From the NCBI GenBank assembly GCA_964036295.1, contig OZ038467.1:5077001-5141000 (forward strand): DNA of 64,000 bases, read 5' to 3'. The notes beneath the pieces were generated by a model, which had not been told where the DNA came from, did not search any database, and saw only the letters and a list, made by a program, of their open reading frames with translations. Positions 1 to 13,300 of this stretch are shown here, in pieces. Both the position numbers and the translations under genes were made by a program. Origin of the DNA: Plumapathes pennacea. Lineage: Eukaryota; Cnidaria; Anthozoa; Antipatharia; Myriopathidae. The number at the start of each line of letters is the position of its first letter. Position 1 is the first letter of the stretch.

Positions 1-1714
1 GCTTTGAACCATATTGCGCTTGTGGTGGTTTTGCTTTTCATTTTCGCTTCGTTTGTCCATGGATATCCCGACCAAACACGTTCGGAGAAGGCGGAAAACC
101 AAGAAAATGGAAACCAAAGAAATTGGATTTGGTGACTAGCAATCTTTCTACAGCAACGATAAAACGTCCATTAGATGAAGAACTCCGCGGGTTATAGTTT
201 TTGATCAACATCAAGCTGTGCATTATATAATCATTTTTTGACAATTTCTTGTCGGATTTTTTAAATATAGTGGACGAAATATCGACAGAGAATTTATCGA
301 CGGATGTGTTTGGTAGAATCTTATGGAGTTCTGACCATTCTGGACGTGTTTATTGGGCTTTGAGCTAAGACAGTCGGAAATCGAAGGCTCCACTCGGCGT
401 GCTATTTTTAGTTACGGCTTCTCAAAATCTCACCAGAGACGTCAGAGACACAAGCGATTCAAGTAAGCATTAATACAGGCTCTATTTTATTCACTGCAGT
501 TCTGGACTTGCGATCGAGTGAACCCTATGTACAAAATCCTGTGTCGAAATTTTAGAGGTGACAGCCGTTCGCTTTCTCTGCGAATTTACAACCTCCGTGT
601 CACATGCTTCCGGCATTTCAACATCTGACGTATATCTTCACGACGACCTGTCCCGACCTCTACAAAATAGTGCAGTTTCAATTGTGCATTTAGTGGAGTG
701 AAAGACGACTCGATTTACAAATCGCGGATTTATCACGGGGATATGAAATTTTGCATCACGAGCGTTTGGAAGCCGTTGAAATGTATATCCACAAAGCTCA
801 GTAAATTCTCCAGAGATTATCACCGTTTATACTGGACAAAAGATGTGTAATCCAAACCAAAAGACGCCATATGGTTTTAATTACCAACATTATACGCATG
901 CGCAAACTGACCCGTTGTACTGTGGGCACATAAAACAGCAAATCTTCATATGACGGCCAAATATTTTGCCATGCGCTTTTGGGATCTTAAACTGCATCTA
1001 TAGTGATAATTGCTGTAAGTTAAATTATTATCTGTATACTATTGATTACTGCTAGCACATTTGGTTAGTGCACTTCGTTTGCAAACTTGATGAACACCAA
1101 ATAATCAGGGTGGGCGTTGTACGGATGCTTTTTCGCTGGATAACGCAAACACTATATTGTGTTTTCGAGACGAAGATGAAAACGTGAGCTGGTATAATTA
1201 AACAGCAAGACCTCGGTGCTAATGCCCTCGGAAAACGAGGGTACTTTGTGTCCTTCGATATTTCCTCTTGGGTGGCAAAACGTGTCTGTACAATCGAACC
1301 AAAGTGTCGTGTTTAGATAAACTCTAATCTATGTTCAGAAAAAAATCGCACGCGGTACGAGACAAATTCGCCTTGCATCACTCAGGACAGTTGACTATCG
1401 TCATCATCAGCTATGGGACCTGAATGAACAATTGGCGTAGCTCACTGTACACAAGCACTTTTGACTGATTGACTAATTTGCGAAAGAACGTAATTATCGA
1501 TTGTCTTCTGTAAGCACAAACACTAAATGGAAAGAGAAAACTATTCTTTTATTCTTTTAACTAATAAATCTTATGGAAGTAAGTTTTACTAATGTTCATT
1601 TTCATGCAAATAATCAAACTCATGAAATGAGCTGTTTCAGGACACAATATACAAAAGACGCTTGCTAGCTAGGAGAGTTGCTTGTGAAATTGAAAGTTTC
1701 TGTTTTTACTTTAG
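1..1714 (+). other. Intron 2 (3' part) of receptor copy 1
   Basis: No exon is seen here. The stretch is nearly identical to 19727-21437, which lies in intron 2 of receptor copy 3 directly upstream of its 45 nt third exon. It is therefore read as the 3' part of intron 2 of copy 1, whose exons 1 and 2 lie left of the window. The short open frames are also present in the copy 3 intron and show no coding character. Confidence 0.75.
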
Positions 1715-3975
1715 AATGCCAAGGATCAGTATATGTCAGTGTACGGATGGGTGAGGCAGGTAAGACAGAAAATTTTTTACTGTCTTCGTCTTGTGTTTGT
1801 TGTGTTTTTCGTCTTTAGTTGCCTCGGTAATTTCACCGTTCTCCACGTGATCTGCACGTGATGGAGTATTGTTTACTCAGTCAATCAATGACCAAAAATA
1901 ACAATCAGTAGTAAAAAGTATTTGTGTACCTCCCAGCAAGATCAATCAAAAGATCTATTCAACCCGGATATTCTTTGGCTTACTACGATCTTCACTGAAA
2001 CTCGTACACACACCGGCTCCTTTTTCACTGACAGTCGAGCTCACAAGCAGACCAAAAGGCTTAGCCCCCAGTCGTGCGGTGTTGTGGCGCCCGCAGGCCT
2101 CTCCACCGAGGATCGCGGGCGCCCAAACCACTAACAACTAAAACTGACACCTAAAGCACACCTGGATCAACCTTATTTCATTGCAGAAGTGGTTCAACCC
2201 TCTCCTTCAGTGGAACGCCTCGGAGTATGGAGGTATCACGCACATCACGGTGGATGCAACAAAAGTTTGGGTTCCCGACATTTTGCTATATAACAAGTAA
2301 GTTAAGCAAACCCAAATGATGATGCCAATCATAAAGGCAACACTTTCAACTGACCCAGAAGGCAAAGTTCATTGCAACTGAAGAAGAGAACAATTAGCAA
2401 TGTGAGAAAATGCCATCCTCACTTCTTTGCTTGAGTTAGCAGATCGCAGTCGGGTTTTGCTTTTGCTCCTGATTGGCATAGAATAATCTTCGGCTTGGCT
2501 ACTCCGAGCATTATGCTATAAATATGCAACAGGATTACATACCGTCTGACAGAGCAGTTTCTTAAAGTTGCACGCATATTCCTGCTTGGTACCAAGACCT
2601 TCAACTTTCAACTTTCTTTCATGGCGCACTGTTATATAGTATTCGCCGGGCCTCGATGTAGATGCGTTATGTTCATTTAAAATTCGCCTTGTTGATCAAG
2701 AGCTTTTTAATTGACAATGTTATAACGCGTTTCATAATCATTAAGAGGATTTTAGAATGACATCAATGTTAATTTGATGCTTTTTTTTTTTTTGCTTTCT
2801 TTAGCTATTACGTTCAAGATCGAATCGGTGGTGGCAAGGCAACGTACAAAACTCATGTCAGCCTTTCACCCAATGGTCAAAACAGTTGGGACAGCCCCGC
2901 CATCTTCAATAGCCTCTGTGATGTTAACGTCACATTTTTCCCCTTTGATATTCAGACATGCCCACTGAAGTTTGGTTCGTGGTCGCTAAACAGCGCTCAA
3001 CTGAAAATGTACAATGCAAACCTGACCACTCCAAGCCCAAACTACTTAAAGAATGGTGAATGGGACCTGATCAGCGCAAAGCTCGAGAGAAATGTCCTGC
3101 AGTACGCTGAGGATGCCTTCGAAGACGTCACTCTTACCATCGAAATCGGCCGCAATTATTTCACATACTTTGTGAACCTCGTGCTTCCGTGCGCACTTAT
3201 CTCCTCCATGATATTTCTGAATTTCCTGCTGCCACCTGAGTGCGGCGAGAGAATTAGCCTCAGCATCACGGTTCTGTTAGCGATGACCGTCTTTCAGCAG
3301 CTCACTTACCAGATCTTCCCCTCGTTTGACATCCCTCTGTTGGGACAGTACTACATCGCCACAAGCTTGGAGATCAGCTTGGCTTTGGTCGCTACAACAA
3401 TGATTCTGAATTTCAAATTTCGAAAGAACACCAAGATGTCTGCATGGATCAGGAAGCTCCTTCTCTGCCGACTCGCCCGATTGGTTTGCCTCAAGGAAAC
3501 TATTGAAAAAAGTCGCCCAAAACCAAAAACAAAACCAAGACCAAGACCCCAACGGCGCAACCAGTGTTACAACCAGCCTGAAGTCATGCAAGAAGATCGA
3601 CTGGTACAAGAGCTCAAAGATATGCTTCACGTCCCGCATCAGACGTCTGACTACGGTGCAATCTCGTATATCAACGGAGCGATAGCTGAGAGCTACGAAC
3701 AGATGGGAAAATGTGGAAAACAAACCACTACAACTGCTACGTTCGACCAGCACAAAGATAACGACGCATGCGAAGATACAGCCGAGTTGTCAGGTATTCT
3801 GGACGAGAAGGGCGAGGAACTGAACGAAGACGAGCTGGCGTTACGTCAGTGGGAATGGAACATGGCGGCCAGTGTTCTGGACCGAATTGTGTTGTGGCTG
3901 TCTGTTATTATCGGCGTGGTGACATTTCTGGGGACTTTCTTGCGAGCTCCAAGGGTACAGAATTTAATTTTCTAG
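1715..3975 (+). CDS. Nicotinic acetylcholine receptor-like subunit, copy 1 (5' end off window)
   Basis: Pentameric Cys-loop ligand-gated cation channel subunit of the plasma membrane. Coding exons read: 1715-1759 (45 nt), 2187-2296 (110 nt), 2805-3975 (last exon, TAG stop), all with GT-AG borders and continuous frame. Exon 3 holds the loop D tryptophan (YGWVRQ), exon 4 loop A (WVPDILLYN), and exon 5 the Cys-loop (two Cys 14 apart, with FPFDIQ between), M1-M3, a basic M3-M4 loop and M4. M2 reads GERISLSITVLLAMTVFQQL, with the intermediate-ring Glu of cation channels. Loop C lacks the vicinal Cys pair of alpha subunits and has Phe in the EDAFEDVT motif. An NVT sequon lies inside the Cys-loop. 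Exons 1-2 are expected upstream of the window. Family call is firm; ligand unknown. Confidence 0.9.
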
Positions 3976-5642
3976 ACATTTCAATGTTTGAAGGATAGGC
4001 ATGGGCCGAAGCCAAATTTAACGAAGTCCTGATAACCGTAGACTTGGGATAGGATGCGACTATAAACAAACCAGGTCTGCCGACCCACCCTAATCAATTT
4101 AAAAACCGATTCAATCCCTGAAGTGCTGTGAAAAAGTATGTGAGTTTTAACACAAACGGCGTCGCGTGAGCAACTCCTAAAGCTGTTGTACCTTATTGTG
4201 CTCAGGTCGGCTTCAGTCCTTAACTCAAAGAAATCGTTTTATTCATTTTCCCAGTTGGCAAGCTTGCCTGCTATACAGTGGCACAATACCCGGGTCGTTT
4301 ACAGCCGTCCGTCGAACTACTAGACCTTGTACATGCAGCTTGTTTTAGGAAAGCACTTACCGTGCCACGCTTTACTGAATCAATATTTGAAAGCTTAGCT
4401 ACCGCGCCTGGAGGTCACCCGCAAGACAGACTACTGACGACTAGAGAACAGAGATAGCGTTACGATTAGAAACCCTCACAAGTCCGCTTAAATCATATCG
4501 AGATCCACCTCCTCTTTTGCGAGTGTTATTCTCGAGACCAGAGAGACTATTAATCGCGACATGTCGATCAGTAATGTTTACCATACGCGAAACTTGAACG
4601 ATTTACGAACCGAGAATTCAAAACTGGGTCAAACTGGAGAACTACGAAGGGGAAGAAGTGAACTAAGCAGAACACATAAAATACCGAAGACAACAGGAAC
4701 CTGATCAATTTCAATGGTAAGCAAACATCTGCCGAATGTCGATTCTAATTGTGGCGATGATGTTTCCCGATAAAAAGCATACGGGTGCAACACACCATCT
4801 TACAAGTACGGCTTCGTTGCGAAATTTTTAATCGAAACGGATGCAAACACAAGGAAAAGAAACATTTTCTTTTTAATTTCGCGCTTGTGCCAAGCCTGTT
4901 TTCAGAGGTGACCTCTGTGCTTTGCGTTTAGTTAATGAAGCTGTCCCAAACGTTTTCTTTACGTGGCCTTACACCGGTTTCGTTATATGCAATTTTGTAA
5001 TCACCGAGGTTAGGATCAGTTCGTTTCAAAATACACCTGGAAAAACTAATAGCTTTCTTTATGATAATAAGGCTCGGACTGCAATTATATATTCAGCATT
5101 TCCTCAGTGCAAGATCGACCATATGGCTTTGAGCCACAAACATTTTGGGTTATAGTCCTCTTGAGGGTTTTAGCATAGCCAGAAGTAACTCCTATACTAA
5201 CCTACAACAGAGATCTTCTTCCCACAAAAAATGTAATTAAAATCTTGACAACCGGCATACAGTTCATCTACAGGGAAGGATGTGCATGGCAAAGTTTCAA
5301 ATTTTAGAAAGCTAAATGAGACTGAGATGTACGCAATTCGGGACGCGTAATAGCCACTTTTGCAATTTACAAAATATTCCTTTCGATTTTGTTCCTTTAG
5401 GACACAGCTTTGCAGGCGCAATTTAATTCATTTGCGACTATATGGTGGAAATTATACATCAACGACATTCAGGAAAAAGTAATTGAAATACAAGTACTTA
5501 AAAAAACACTTCCTGCAGTGGTAATAAGAATAATAATATAATTGTGTCAGACCGATCACGAGTTGTTCTATAAGTGTTTTGGAACCGGGCAAAGAGGAGC
5601 CAAACTAGTCATGCGAAACCAGTTAGTATTCTGCCTTATTAT

Positions 5643-5838
5643 ATACATACTGAGACATACTCACGAAAAAGCCATATCCTAAAATTTCGTACGCAAATGA
5701 GTTCTAGCCAATGAGAGGCCGCGAACGACGCTTTTCACACGTGAAAAAAATCGTTCGTCCAATCACAAGCTGCGAACGACGATTTTTCACTACTTTTAAA
5801 GGGTTTCCCGGTCCCATCATAAATGTCTCAGTATGTAT
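5643..5838. mobile_element. MITE-like element with 16 bp terminal inverted repeats
   Basis: The 16 bp at 5643-5658 (ATACATACTGAGACAT) is the exact reverse complement of 5823-5838. The internal part also folds (GAAAAAAATCGTTCG against CGAACGACGATTTTTC). It lies inside the broken exon 1a and is absent from the matching place at 25382-25454, so it inserted after, or independently of, the duplication. Confidence 0.8.
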
Positions 5839-5856
5839 AAAATAAACAGAAAACAT

Positions 5857-5993
5857 CATGGAAAGTGCTTTGTACAGTTTTTATTCACTCGTTGTTTCGT
5901 ATCATAAAACTCACTCGCTCGCAAAGCCTCGCTCGTTCGTTTTATGATACTTCACAACTCGTGAATAAAAACCGTACGCGCGCACTTTCCATG
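5857..5993. repeat. Hairpin element next to the MITE
   Basis: CATGGAAAGTGC at 5857 pairs with GCACTTTCCATG at 5982-5993. The arms continue inward with TTTTTATTCAC against GTGAATAAAAA and GTATCATAAAAC against GTTTTATGATAC. This makes an almost complete foldback of about 137 bp. It is part of the same insertion as the preceding MITE and is missing from the copy 4 equivalent. Confidence 0.75.
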
Positions 5994-7341
5994 AAGTAAT
6001 CTCTATTTCTCATACACCTGGCAAACGCACACAATGTGAACTCCAGCGAAAAAGGTAACTTAAATACAAAGACCAGTGCCAACTGGGGCAGCTTCATAAG
6101 TCAAAAACGAGTTGATATTGATTTTCTCGTAGTTTTGAGCTCCTGAGTATCATCAACAGGCGCCTTCCAAACACACAATTCATCTATTGTATACGCATAA
6201 GTGAAAGAGATGTCCTGCTATCCCCTGAATCGCTCGAGTTATTCTGATCGCGAATGCGCGTTGTTGCCCGTAAAAACGCGTAAAACAATCTGGACCACAG
6301 GAGCCTGATCAATTGGGTCGAGGCAGGGACATCTCCCGAATGTTGTTTTTCGATTATTGTTCTCTTTGCGGCGACAAAAATCATACGGGTGTAACATGCC
6401 ATCTCACGTAGTGACGACTTTGTTGCGAATTGTTCAAAATTGGATTTGGTTGCAACACAAGCTGGAAGACGACAAAAAATACCTTTTGAAATTTTGCGCT
6501 TTTGCCAAGCCTGTTTTCAATCTGCACACTTGTGCTTTACTTATAGTATTAGCGTTGTCTGTAAAAACTAGGTTTTGTTTATAAGCTAATTATTTACCAC
6601 AGGAGTCCTTCTTTGCCAAAAAATGAAAATAACTGAAAATCTTCCAAACTGGCATATATACACCGACTACACAGAGGATTAAATTTCAAAATCCTAAGTG
6701 AAACTGAGATGCACGCAATCCTGATAGGTGAAAAAAGGACTAGTTCACACGTGGTTACTCTTCCGCGGTTCAAAAAAATCGTGTGTGTAGGACAGCTCTG
6801 CAGGTGTTATTTAATTCATTTGCGACTACATTTTCTGCGATTACGACAATTATGCATGGTCGGATTAAGTCACCCAGTACCAACTGAAACACCAGGCACT
6901 CATAGTGATCCCATTTAGTGCTATGATTTTACACTGACACTAAAATAAAGTTTTTTATTTTTATTAATATTATTATTTTAATTATTATATTTAGCTCTGG
7001 GAACTTGTATAAATTTTCGGCTTTTAAACTTTAAGCCTGGACAAGTTCAGTCTTACTTGTGTGGCGGCAAACTCCGTACAGTAAAATTTTCCATCTCAAA
7101 GCAATACTAATTCAACGACATTCGGGGGAAAGGTAATTGAAATTCAAATGACACAGCACTTATGACAGAAACAGAAACAAAAAACAGGTCCTGCAGCGGT
7201 AATTTGAATAATAACTAGTACACAGGTGCATAGACATCTAATGTAAAAAATACTAATAATATTTAGTATTCGCTGTCTCGGAGAAACCAGTCATTTTATG
7301 TGTTGTGGAAAGAGAAGCGTACGAGAGAAGCCAAAGTTGTC

Positions 7342-10300
7342 ATGCGAAATCAGCTAATATTCTGCCTTCTCATACTCCTGGCAAACGCACACAATGTGCA
7401 CTTCAGTGAGAAAGGTAACCAGCATGTGAACTTCAGCGAGAAAGGTATTTTTCTCACTTAAAAAGATAAAAAGGGCGCCAATTAAATACATTTATCACAA
7501 AACGAATTTCGGTATTTTTTCGGGTTTTGCCAATTGGGGCAGCTCTGTAAGTTAACATAAACGGTGCTCTCAATAACAGCAGAGCAACAGCAAACTTATG
7601 TTGATTTTTCCCTATAATGTTGGGCTCCTGAGCGTGATCAACAGGCATCAAGTGCCTGATATAAACACACCGTGCGTATATTGCTGTAAAGCGTTGTATT
7701 TCTATGTTGACAATATTCCTGCCGTCCGTTGAATCGCTCGAGTTATTCTGACTGCGGTTCATTTATTTCAGTCGCCACAGTGAGAGACCAGGAGGATCGA
7801 TTGATGAACGAATTGTTTTCTAAATATCGACCAGAATTCATACCACGTCTGAATTTCTCAGAACCTGTCAAAATACAGTTCGACTTCGAGCTAATCAACA
7901 TCAAAGAAGTGGTGAGTTTCACTGTTTCATAATTATCGTTTATCACTTGATGATTTGTCTGTCCAAGACCTACTCCGGGTCCAATGCCTTAAGTCGCAAT
8001 GAACAGAATCTCCTGATATGTCTTAAGTCGCCTTAAATTAATGAAAGAAAAAAATAGGCCAGTTGGATTTTCTGAAGTCGCTTTAGGACCCGGAGTAGGC
8101 ATTGTCCAAAGCTCAGTAAATACAAATATATAAACTGCTTCATTTATTGGGGCAGACTATTCTAACCAAAGTGCAGGTAAAACAGAAGTCTGCTCTTATG
8201 ACAAATATTCTGCAAAATCATGTCTCTGATTTCAGATGATTTTTTTAAAGATGTGCCAGTTTACGATATCCCATTGGAAGAGTATTTTGTAACAGACTTT
8301 ACTCAAACAGTCTACATTAACATTTGCAGTTAACATTAACATTAAAACCCGATTCATGAACGGCGACACCAGCTAAATACTTTTGAGTTCTTAAACTGCA
8401 TCTAGTGATAATTGCTGTAAGTTAAATTATTATCTGTATACTATTGATTACTGCTAGCACATTTGGTTAGTGCACTTCGTTTGCAAACTTGATGAGCGCC
8501 AAATAATCAGGGTGGGCGTTGTACGGATGCTTTTTCGCTGGATAACGCAAACACTATATTGTGTTTTCAAGACGAAGATGAAAACGTGAGCTGGTATAAT
8601 TAAACAGCAAGACCTCGGTGCTAATGCCCTGGGAGAACGAGGGAGAACTTTGTGTCCTTCGATATTTTGGGTGGCAAAACGTGCGGGACACGAAAAACGC
8701 TATGTCAATGTTATCAAAGAGGCAAGGCAGCTATAAGCTCGCGAATTTTTAAAGAGGACTTTTTTTTGCGAAAGTAGCTATTTATAGAACTGGCTCAATT
8801 CACCACTTCGTGGTGAACGCGGGCTAAAAAAGTGTTTTATAATAATTTAGAGAAAAGAATTATCGAGGCAAATTTCACGGATCACGCGACCGCAGCATTC
8901 TCCAAAATAACAGATTGTACCTTTTTGGCTCCATAACTAAAAAGAGCATGCCGGAATTAGTCCAGATGCCACTTTTGGATTGTCTAGGCTACATTTTGGC
9001 GAAGCAGCGGCAATTTGTTTTTTTGAGATTTGATCCCCGAGCGAAGCGAAGCGAAGTGAGGGTAATAATCACGGCGCTAATGCAGCAAATTCGCTTTGTG
9101 TGGAGACTCCAAGCGAGTCTCCATCGCGAAATCTAATGTTCGTCAGTCAGTCTGTCAGTCTGTCAGTCTGTCATAGGGCGACCTCTAAGGCAATGACGTA
9201 ATAATAATTATCGATTAGCATCAAAGCGAGGTCAAACAAAGGTTTGAACGAAGCAACAACTGTACGTAACTGCGTTCACGAAGATGAATTTGAAAACTGG
9301 AAAACTTGACACAGCACGGTCTCGCGAAGCTTGTCTGCAAAAGAGAAGGGAACTAGCCGGGCAAAGCGAAATCGTGAAACAATCGAACAGCGCCAAATAA
9401 ATACGTCTAGAGAAAAGACGACAAACATTTTATAACCGACAGCATCATGAACGGAAGCGTGCCGAAGAAGATCAAGCAAATCGGGAGCTTCAGACGCCGT
9501 CTTGTGTTAAACTCAGATCCTTATTCAGAAAGGACAAGCAACAAAGGTTAGTCAGTGGAAAGCGAACAATCACCGTGACAAATATATTCTACCCGTATCT
9601 TGTAACTCGATCACTTGTATTAAAATCTGTATGCTGATCATTTTCCCTCGAAGTATTCTTTTAATACGCTTCTGTCGCCAGTTTCGGCTACTGTATTGGC
9701 TCAGAGCAATCGGAACTTGGAGTCTTGAATGATTTAGTCAGATGTCTTATTATTTCTTTCAAGACTAAAACTGTAACAAATACTGTAATTTGACATGCGG
9801 TGATTGCAGCGAGAATTGTTCACAAGCCCTAATTAGAAGTATGACTAGGTCTGAAGCCCGTGCATAATTTGAAGTAAACCGTTCAAGGTTTTGCTTTGAT
9901 TCTGGGAGAAATCATGTTGTTTTGAGCGCGTTCACGTACAAAACAATTCGAGCTCATTAAACATGCATGCCTGAGTCTTGTGCATGCAACCCAGAGTAAA
10001 AACAAATTGCACAGGAAGCCTATTTAATTGTACTGCCTATGAATTCAAAATTGGAGAATCAGTGTTTGTTTTTTTCCCGTACTACGACGGCCGACAAACT
10101 TCAAAATTTGAGTATTAGATTTTGAGAACGTGCTTGGCAGACTGTATAAATTAATTTGTCGTGCCGACCGACCGTGGGAAATATGTACTTCGTCACGCAA
10201 TCGATTCTTTTTTTCAACGCAAAAGTATAACACACAACCATTCTTTTTTTCCTTCCTTTGTGTGTAGCATTTGACTTCGAAGAAAAGATTGAGTCAACAT

Positions 10301-13300
10301 TTCGGTAAAACAAAGGCTACTCTTCTTGGGAGTACCAAAGTGAAAGTCCCATCAATGTCAGAGCGAGGGGTATCTGCGATTATCGTATTTCTAGTAAGAG
10401 TTTGTATGCGGCCGCCATGTTAGTCGAAGTCGGAACACGAAATGAAGTTGATCTGTGACTCAGCTTGATGTTTAGTTACTTCACATCTTTCGCAGTGCCA
10501 ATTTTAAAATGTTTCGTGAAAGACCGATTTTAGTCGGCCACGCCCGTGTACACGGCTTTGTTGTCACGGTATTCAAACGTCCATAGCTCCCGATAGATAT
10601 TTTGTATCGACTCAGAATTTTGCTTTAAGTCTTAAGGCATGATAGTCTTAAATATATCAATGTATTGGACTTATAGAATACGTTACTTTTGAGATGGCTT
10701 TTTATGACGTTACATGCAAACCAGGGAATTGAAATACCTGACTAATTTGCATATTGTATGAACTTGTAAACATTCACTGGAAATGGATATTTTTGGCTTT
10801 TTTAAAGCCGAGATTCAGTATCTTTTGGCCTAGTATCTTCCAAGCCGTATTTACTGTCACTACAGAAATTTTGGCGGATACTAAACCAACGGCTTCAGAT
10901 TTGTTTCGATAACGCCATCGGTGCCATGATTGTTTGACCTTCATGGCACCGCACCAAAATGTCGCAATAACAACGCAAAACACAACAGAGTGAAACACAA
11001 CCAACCTCAGAATCAATGGCCAAACAAACTTCGAACGCATAACAAACCTTCAAAATGAGAACACGTTCCGATCAAAAATATGGTCGCAACAACTACGACA
11101 TCTTGCTTTCAAACTGCGTTGTTCGACACACCCTGTTACGCGACCTTCATCACGCCCAAATTTGGAAAACCGCAACTGCTTTATTTGAAAATCCATTGTT
11201 GACAACAGAGGGAATATAGAAGCAGGGAAGTAGGGAAGTAAGGAAGGGAAAGTGATTACTATACCTCGCAAATCCCACAAAGTGGGATTCGCCAGATAAA
11301 AACGTGCAAAGCGTGACTGTACAATCGAACCAAAGTGTCGTGTTTAGATAAACTCTAATCTATGTTCAGAAAAAAAATCGCACGCGGTACGAGACAAATT
11401 CACCTTACATCACTTAGGACAGTTGACTATTGTCATCATCAGCTATGGGACCTGAATGACCAATTGGCGTAGCTCACTGTACACAAGCACTGTTGACTGA
11501 TTGACTAATTTGCGAAAGAGCGTAATTGTCGATTGTCTTCTGTAAGCACCAACACTAAACGGAAAGAGAAAACTATTCTTTTATTCTTTTAACTAATAAA
11601 TCTTATGGAAGTAAGTTTTACTAATGTTCATTTTCATGCAAATAATCAAACTCATGAAATGAGCTGTTTCAGAATACAATATACAAAAGACGCTTGCTAG
11701 CTAGGAGAGTTGCTTGTGAAATTAAAAGTTTCTGTTTTACCTTTAGAATGCCAAAAATCAGTATATTTCAGTGTACGGATGGGTGAGGCAGGTAAGACAG
11801 AAAATTTTTTACTTTGTCTTCGTCTTGTGTTTGTTGTGTTTTTCGTCTTTAGTTGCCTCAGTAATTTCACCCTTCTCCACGTGATCTGCATCCACGTGAT
11901 GGAGTATTGTTTACTCAGTCAATCAACGACCAAAAAAGACAATCAGTAGTAAAAAGTATTTGCGTATGCAAGATCAATCAAAAGATCTATTCAACCCGGA
12001 TATTCTTTGGCTTACTACGATCTTCACTGAAACTCGTACACACACCGGTTCCTTTTTCACTGCAAGGCGCGAGCTCACAAGCAGACCTATAGGCTTAGTC
12101 CCCAGTCGTGCGGTGTTGTGGCGCCCGCAGGCCTCTCCACCGAGGATCGCGGGCGCCCAAACCACTAACAACTAAAACTGACACCTAAAGCACACCTGGA
12201 TCAACCTTATTTCACTGCAGAAGTGGTTCAACCCTCTCCTTCAGTGGAACGCCTCGGAGTATGGAGGTATCACGCACATCACGGTGGATGCAACAAAAGT
12301 TTGGGTTCCCGACATTTTGCTATATAACAAGTAAGTTAAGCAAACCCGAGAAGTTTTCGAGTGACTTGCGAAACCCAAAACCAAAGTATCAATTACAAAT
12401 GATGCCAATCACAAAGGCAACACTTTCAACTGACCCAGAAGGCAAAGTTCATTGCAACTGAAGAAGAGAACAATTAGCAATGTGAGAAAATGCCATCCTC
12501 ACTTCTTTGCTTGAGTTAGCAGATCGCAGTCGGGTTTTGCTTTTGCTCCTGATTGGCATAGAATAATCTTCGGCTTGGCTACTCCGAGCATTATGCTATA
12601 AATATGCAACAGGATTACATACCGTCTGGCAGAGCAGTTTCTTAAAGTTGCACGCATATTCTTGCTTGGTACCAAGACCTTCAAATTCAACTTTCTTTCA
12701 TGGCGCACTGTTATATAGTATTCGCCGGGCCTCGATGTAGATGCTTTATGTTCATTTCAAATTCGCCTTGTTGATAAACAGCTTTTTAATTGACAATGTT
12801 ATAACGCGTTTCATAATCATTAAGAGGATTTTAGAATGACATCAATGTTAATTTGATGCTTTTTTTTTTTTTTGCTTTCTTTAGCTATTACGTTCAAGAT
12901 CGAATCGGTGGTGGCAAGGAAACGTACAAAACTCATGTCAGCCTTTCACCCAATGGTCAAAACAGTTGGGACAGCCCCGCCATCTTCAACAGCCTCTGTG
13001 ATGTTAACGTCACATCTTTCCCCTTTGATATCCAGACATGCGCACTGAAGTTTGGTTCGTGGTCGCTAAGCAGCGCTCAACTGAAAATGTACAATGCAAA
13101 CCTGACCACTCCAAGCCCAAACTACTTAAAGAATGGTGAATGGGAGCTGATCAGCGCAAAGCTCGACAGAAATGTCCTGCAGTACGCTGAGGATGCCTAC
13201 GAAGACGTCACTCTTACCATCGAAATCGGCCGCAATTATTTCACATACTTTGTGAACCTCGTGCTTCCGTGCGCACTTATCTCCTCCATGATATTTCTGA

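Larger units (their letters stand above)
5611..6045 (+). pseudogene. Broken alternative signal-peptide exon (exon 1a) upstream of copy 2
   Basis: ATG at 5611 begins MRNQLVFCL, the same start as the intact exon at 25382 and the first exons at 7342, 15487 and 26740. After nine codons an insertion of about 370 bp interrupts it, and the rest of the exon (the equivalent of HLANAHNV followed by a GT donor) resumes near 6008. The exon can no longer encode its signal peptide in one piece. It is the orthologous duplicate of the intact exon 1a upstream of copy 4. Confidence 0.75.
3976..7341 (+). other. Intergenic spacer between receptor copies 1 and 2
   Basis: About 3.4 kb without an intact gene. It is repeated almost base for base after copy 3 (23747-26739), so it was duplicated with the gene. 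It contains a broken copy of the signal-peptide exon at 5611 and the two hairpin insertions described separately. Open frames here are preserved only because the duplication is recent; none shows a recognisable domain. Confidence 0.7.

Noticed and set aside
3277-3753. Long minus-strand open frame over the last receptor exon (also at 13417, 23048, 31498)
   Set aside because: It is the antisense shadow of the conserved receptor coding exon and changes length with the M3-M4 loop; it has no domain or start context.
6357-6584. 75-codon frame conserved at 25757-25984
   Set aside because: Conserved only because the whole spacer was duplicated. The third spacer copy near 14560 has lost it, and no splice or domain evidence supports it.
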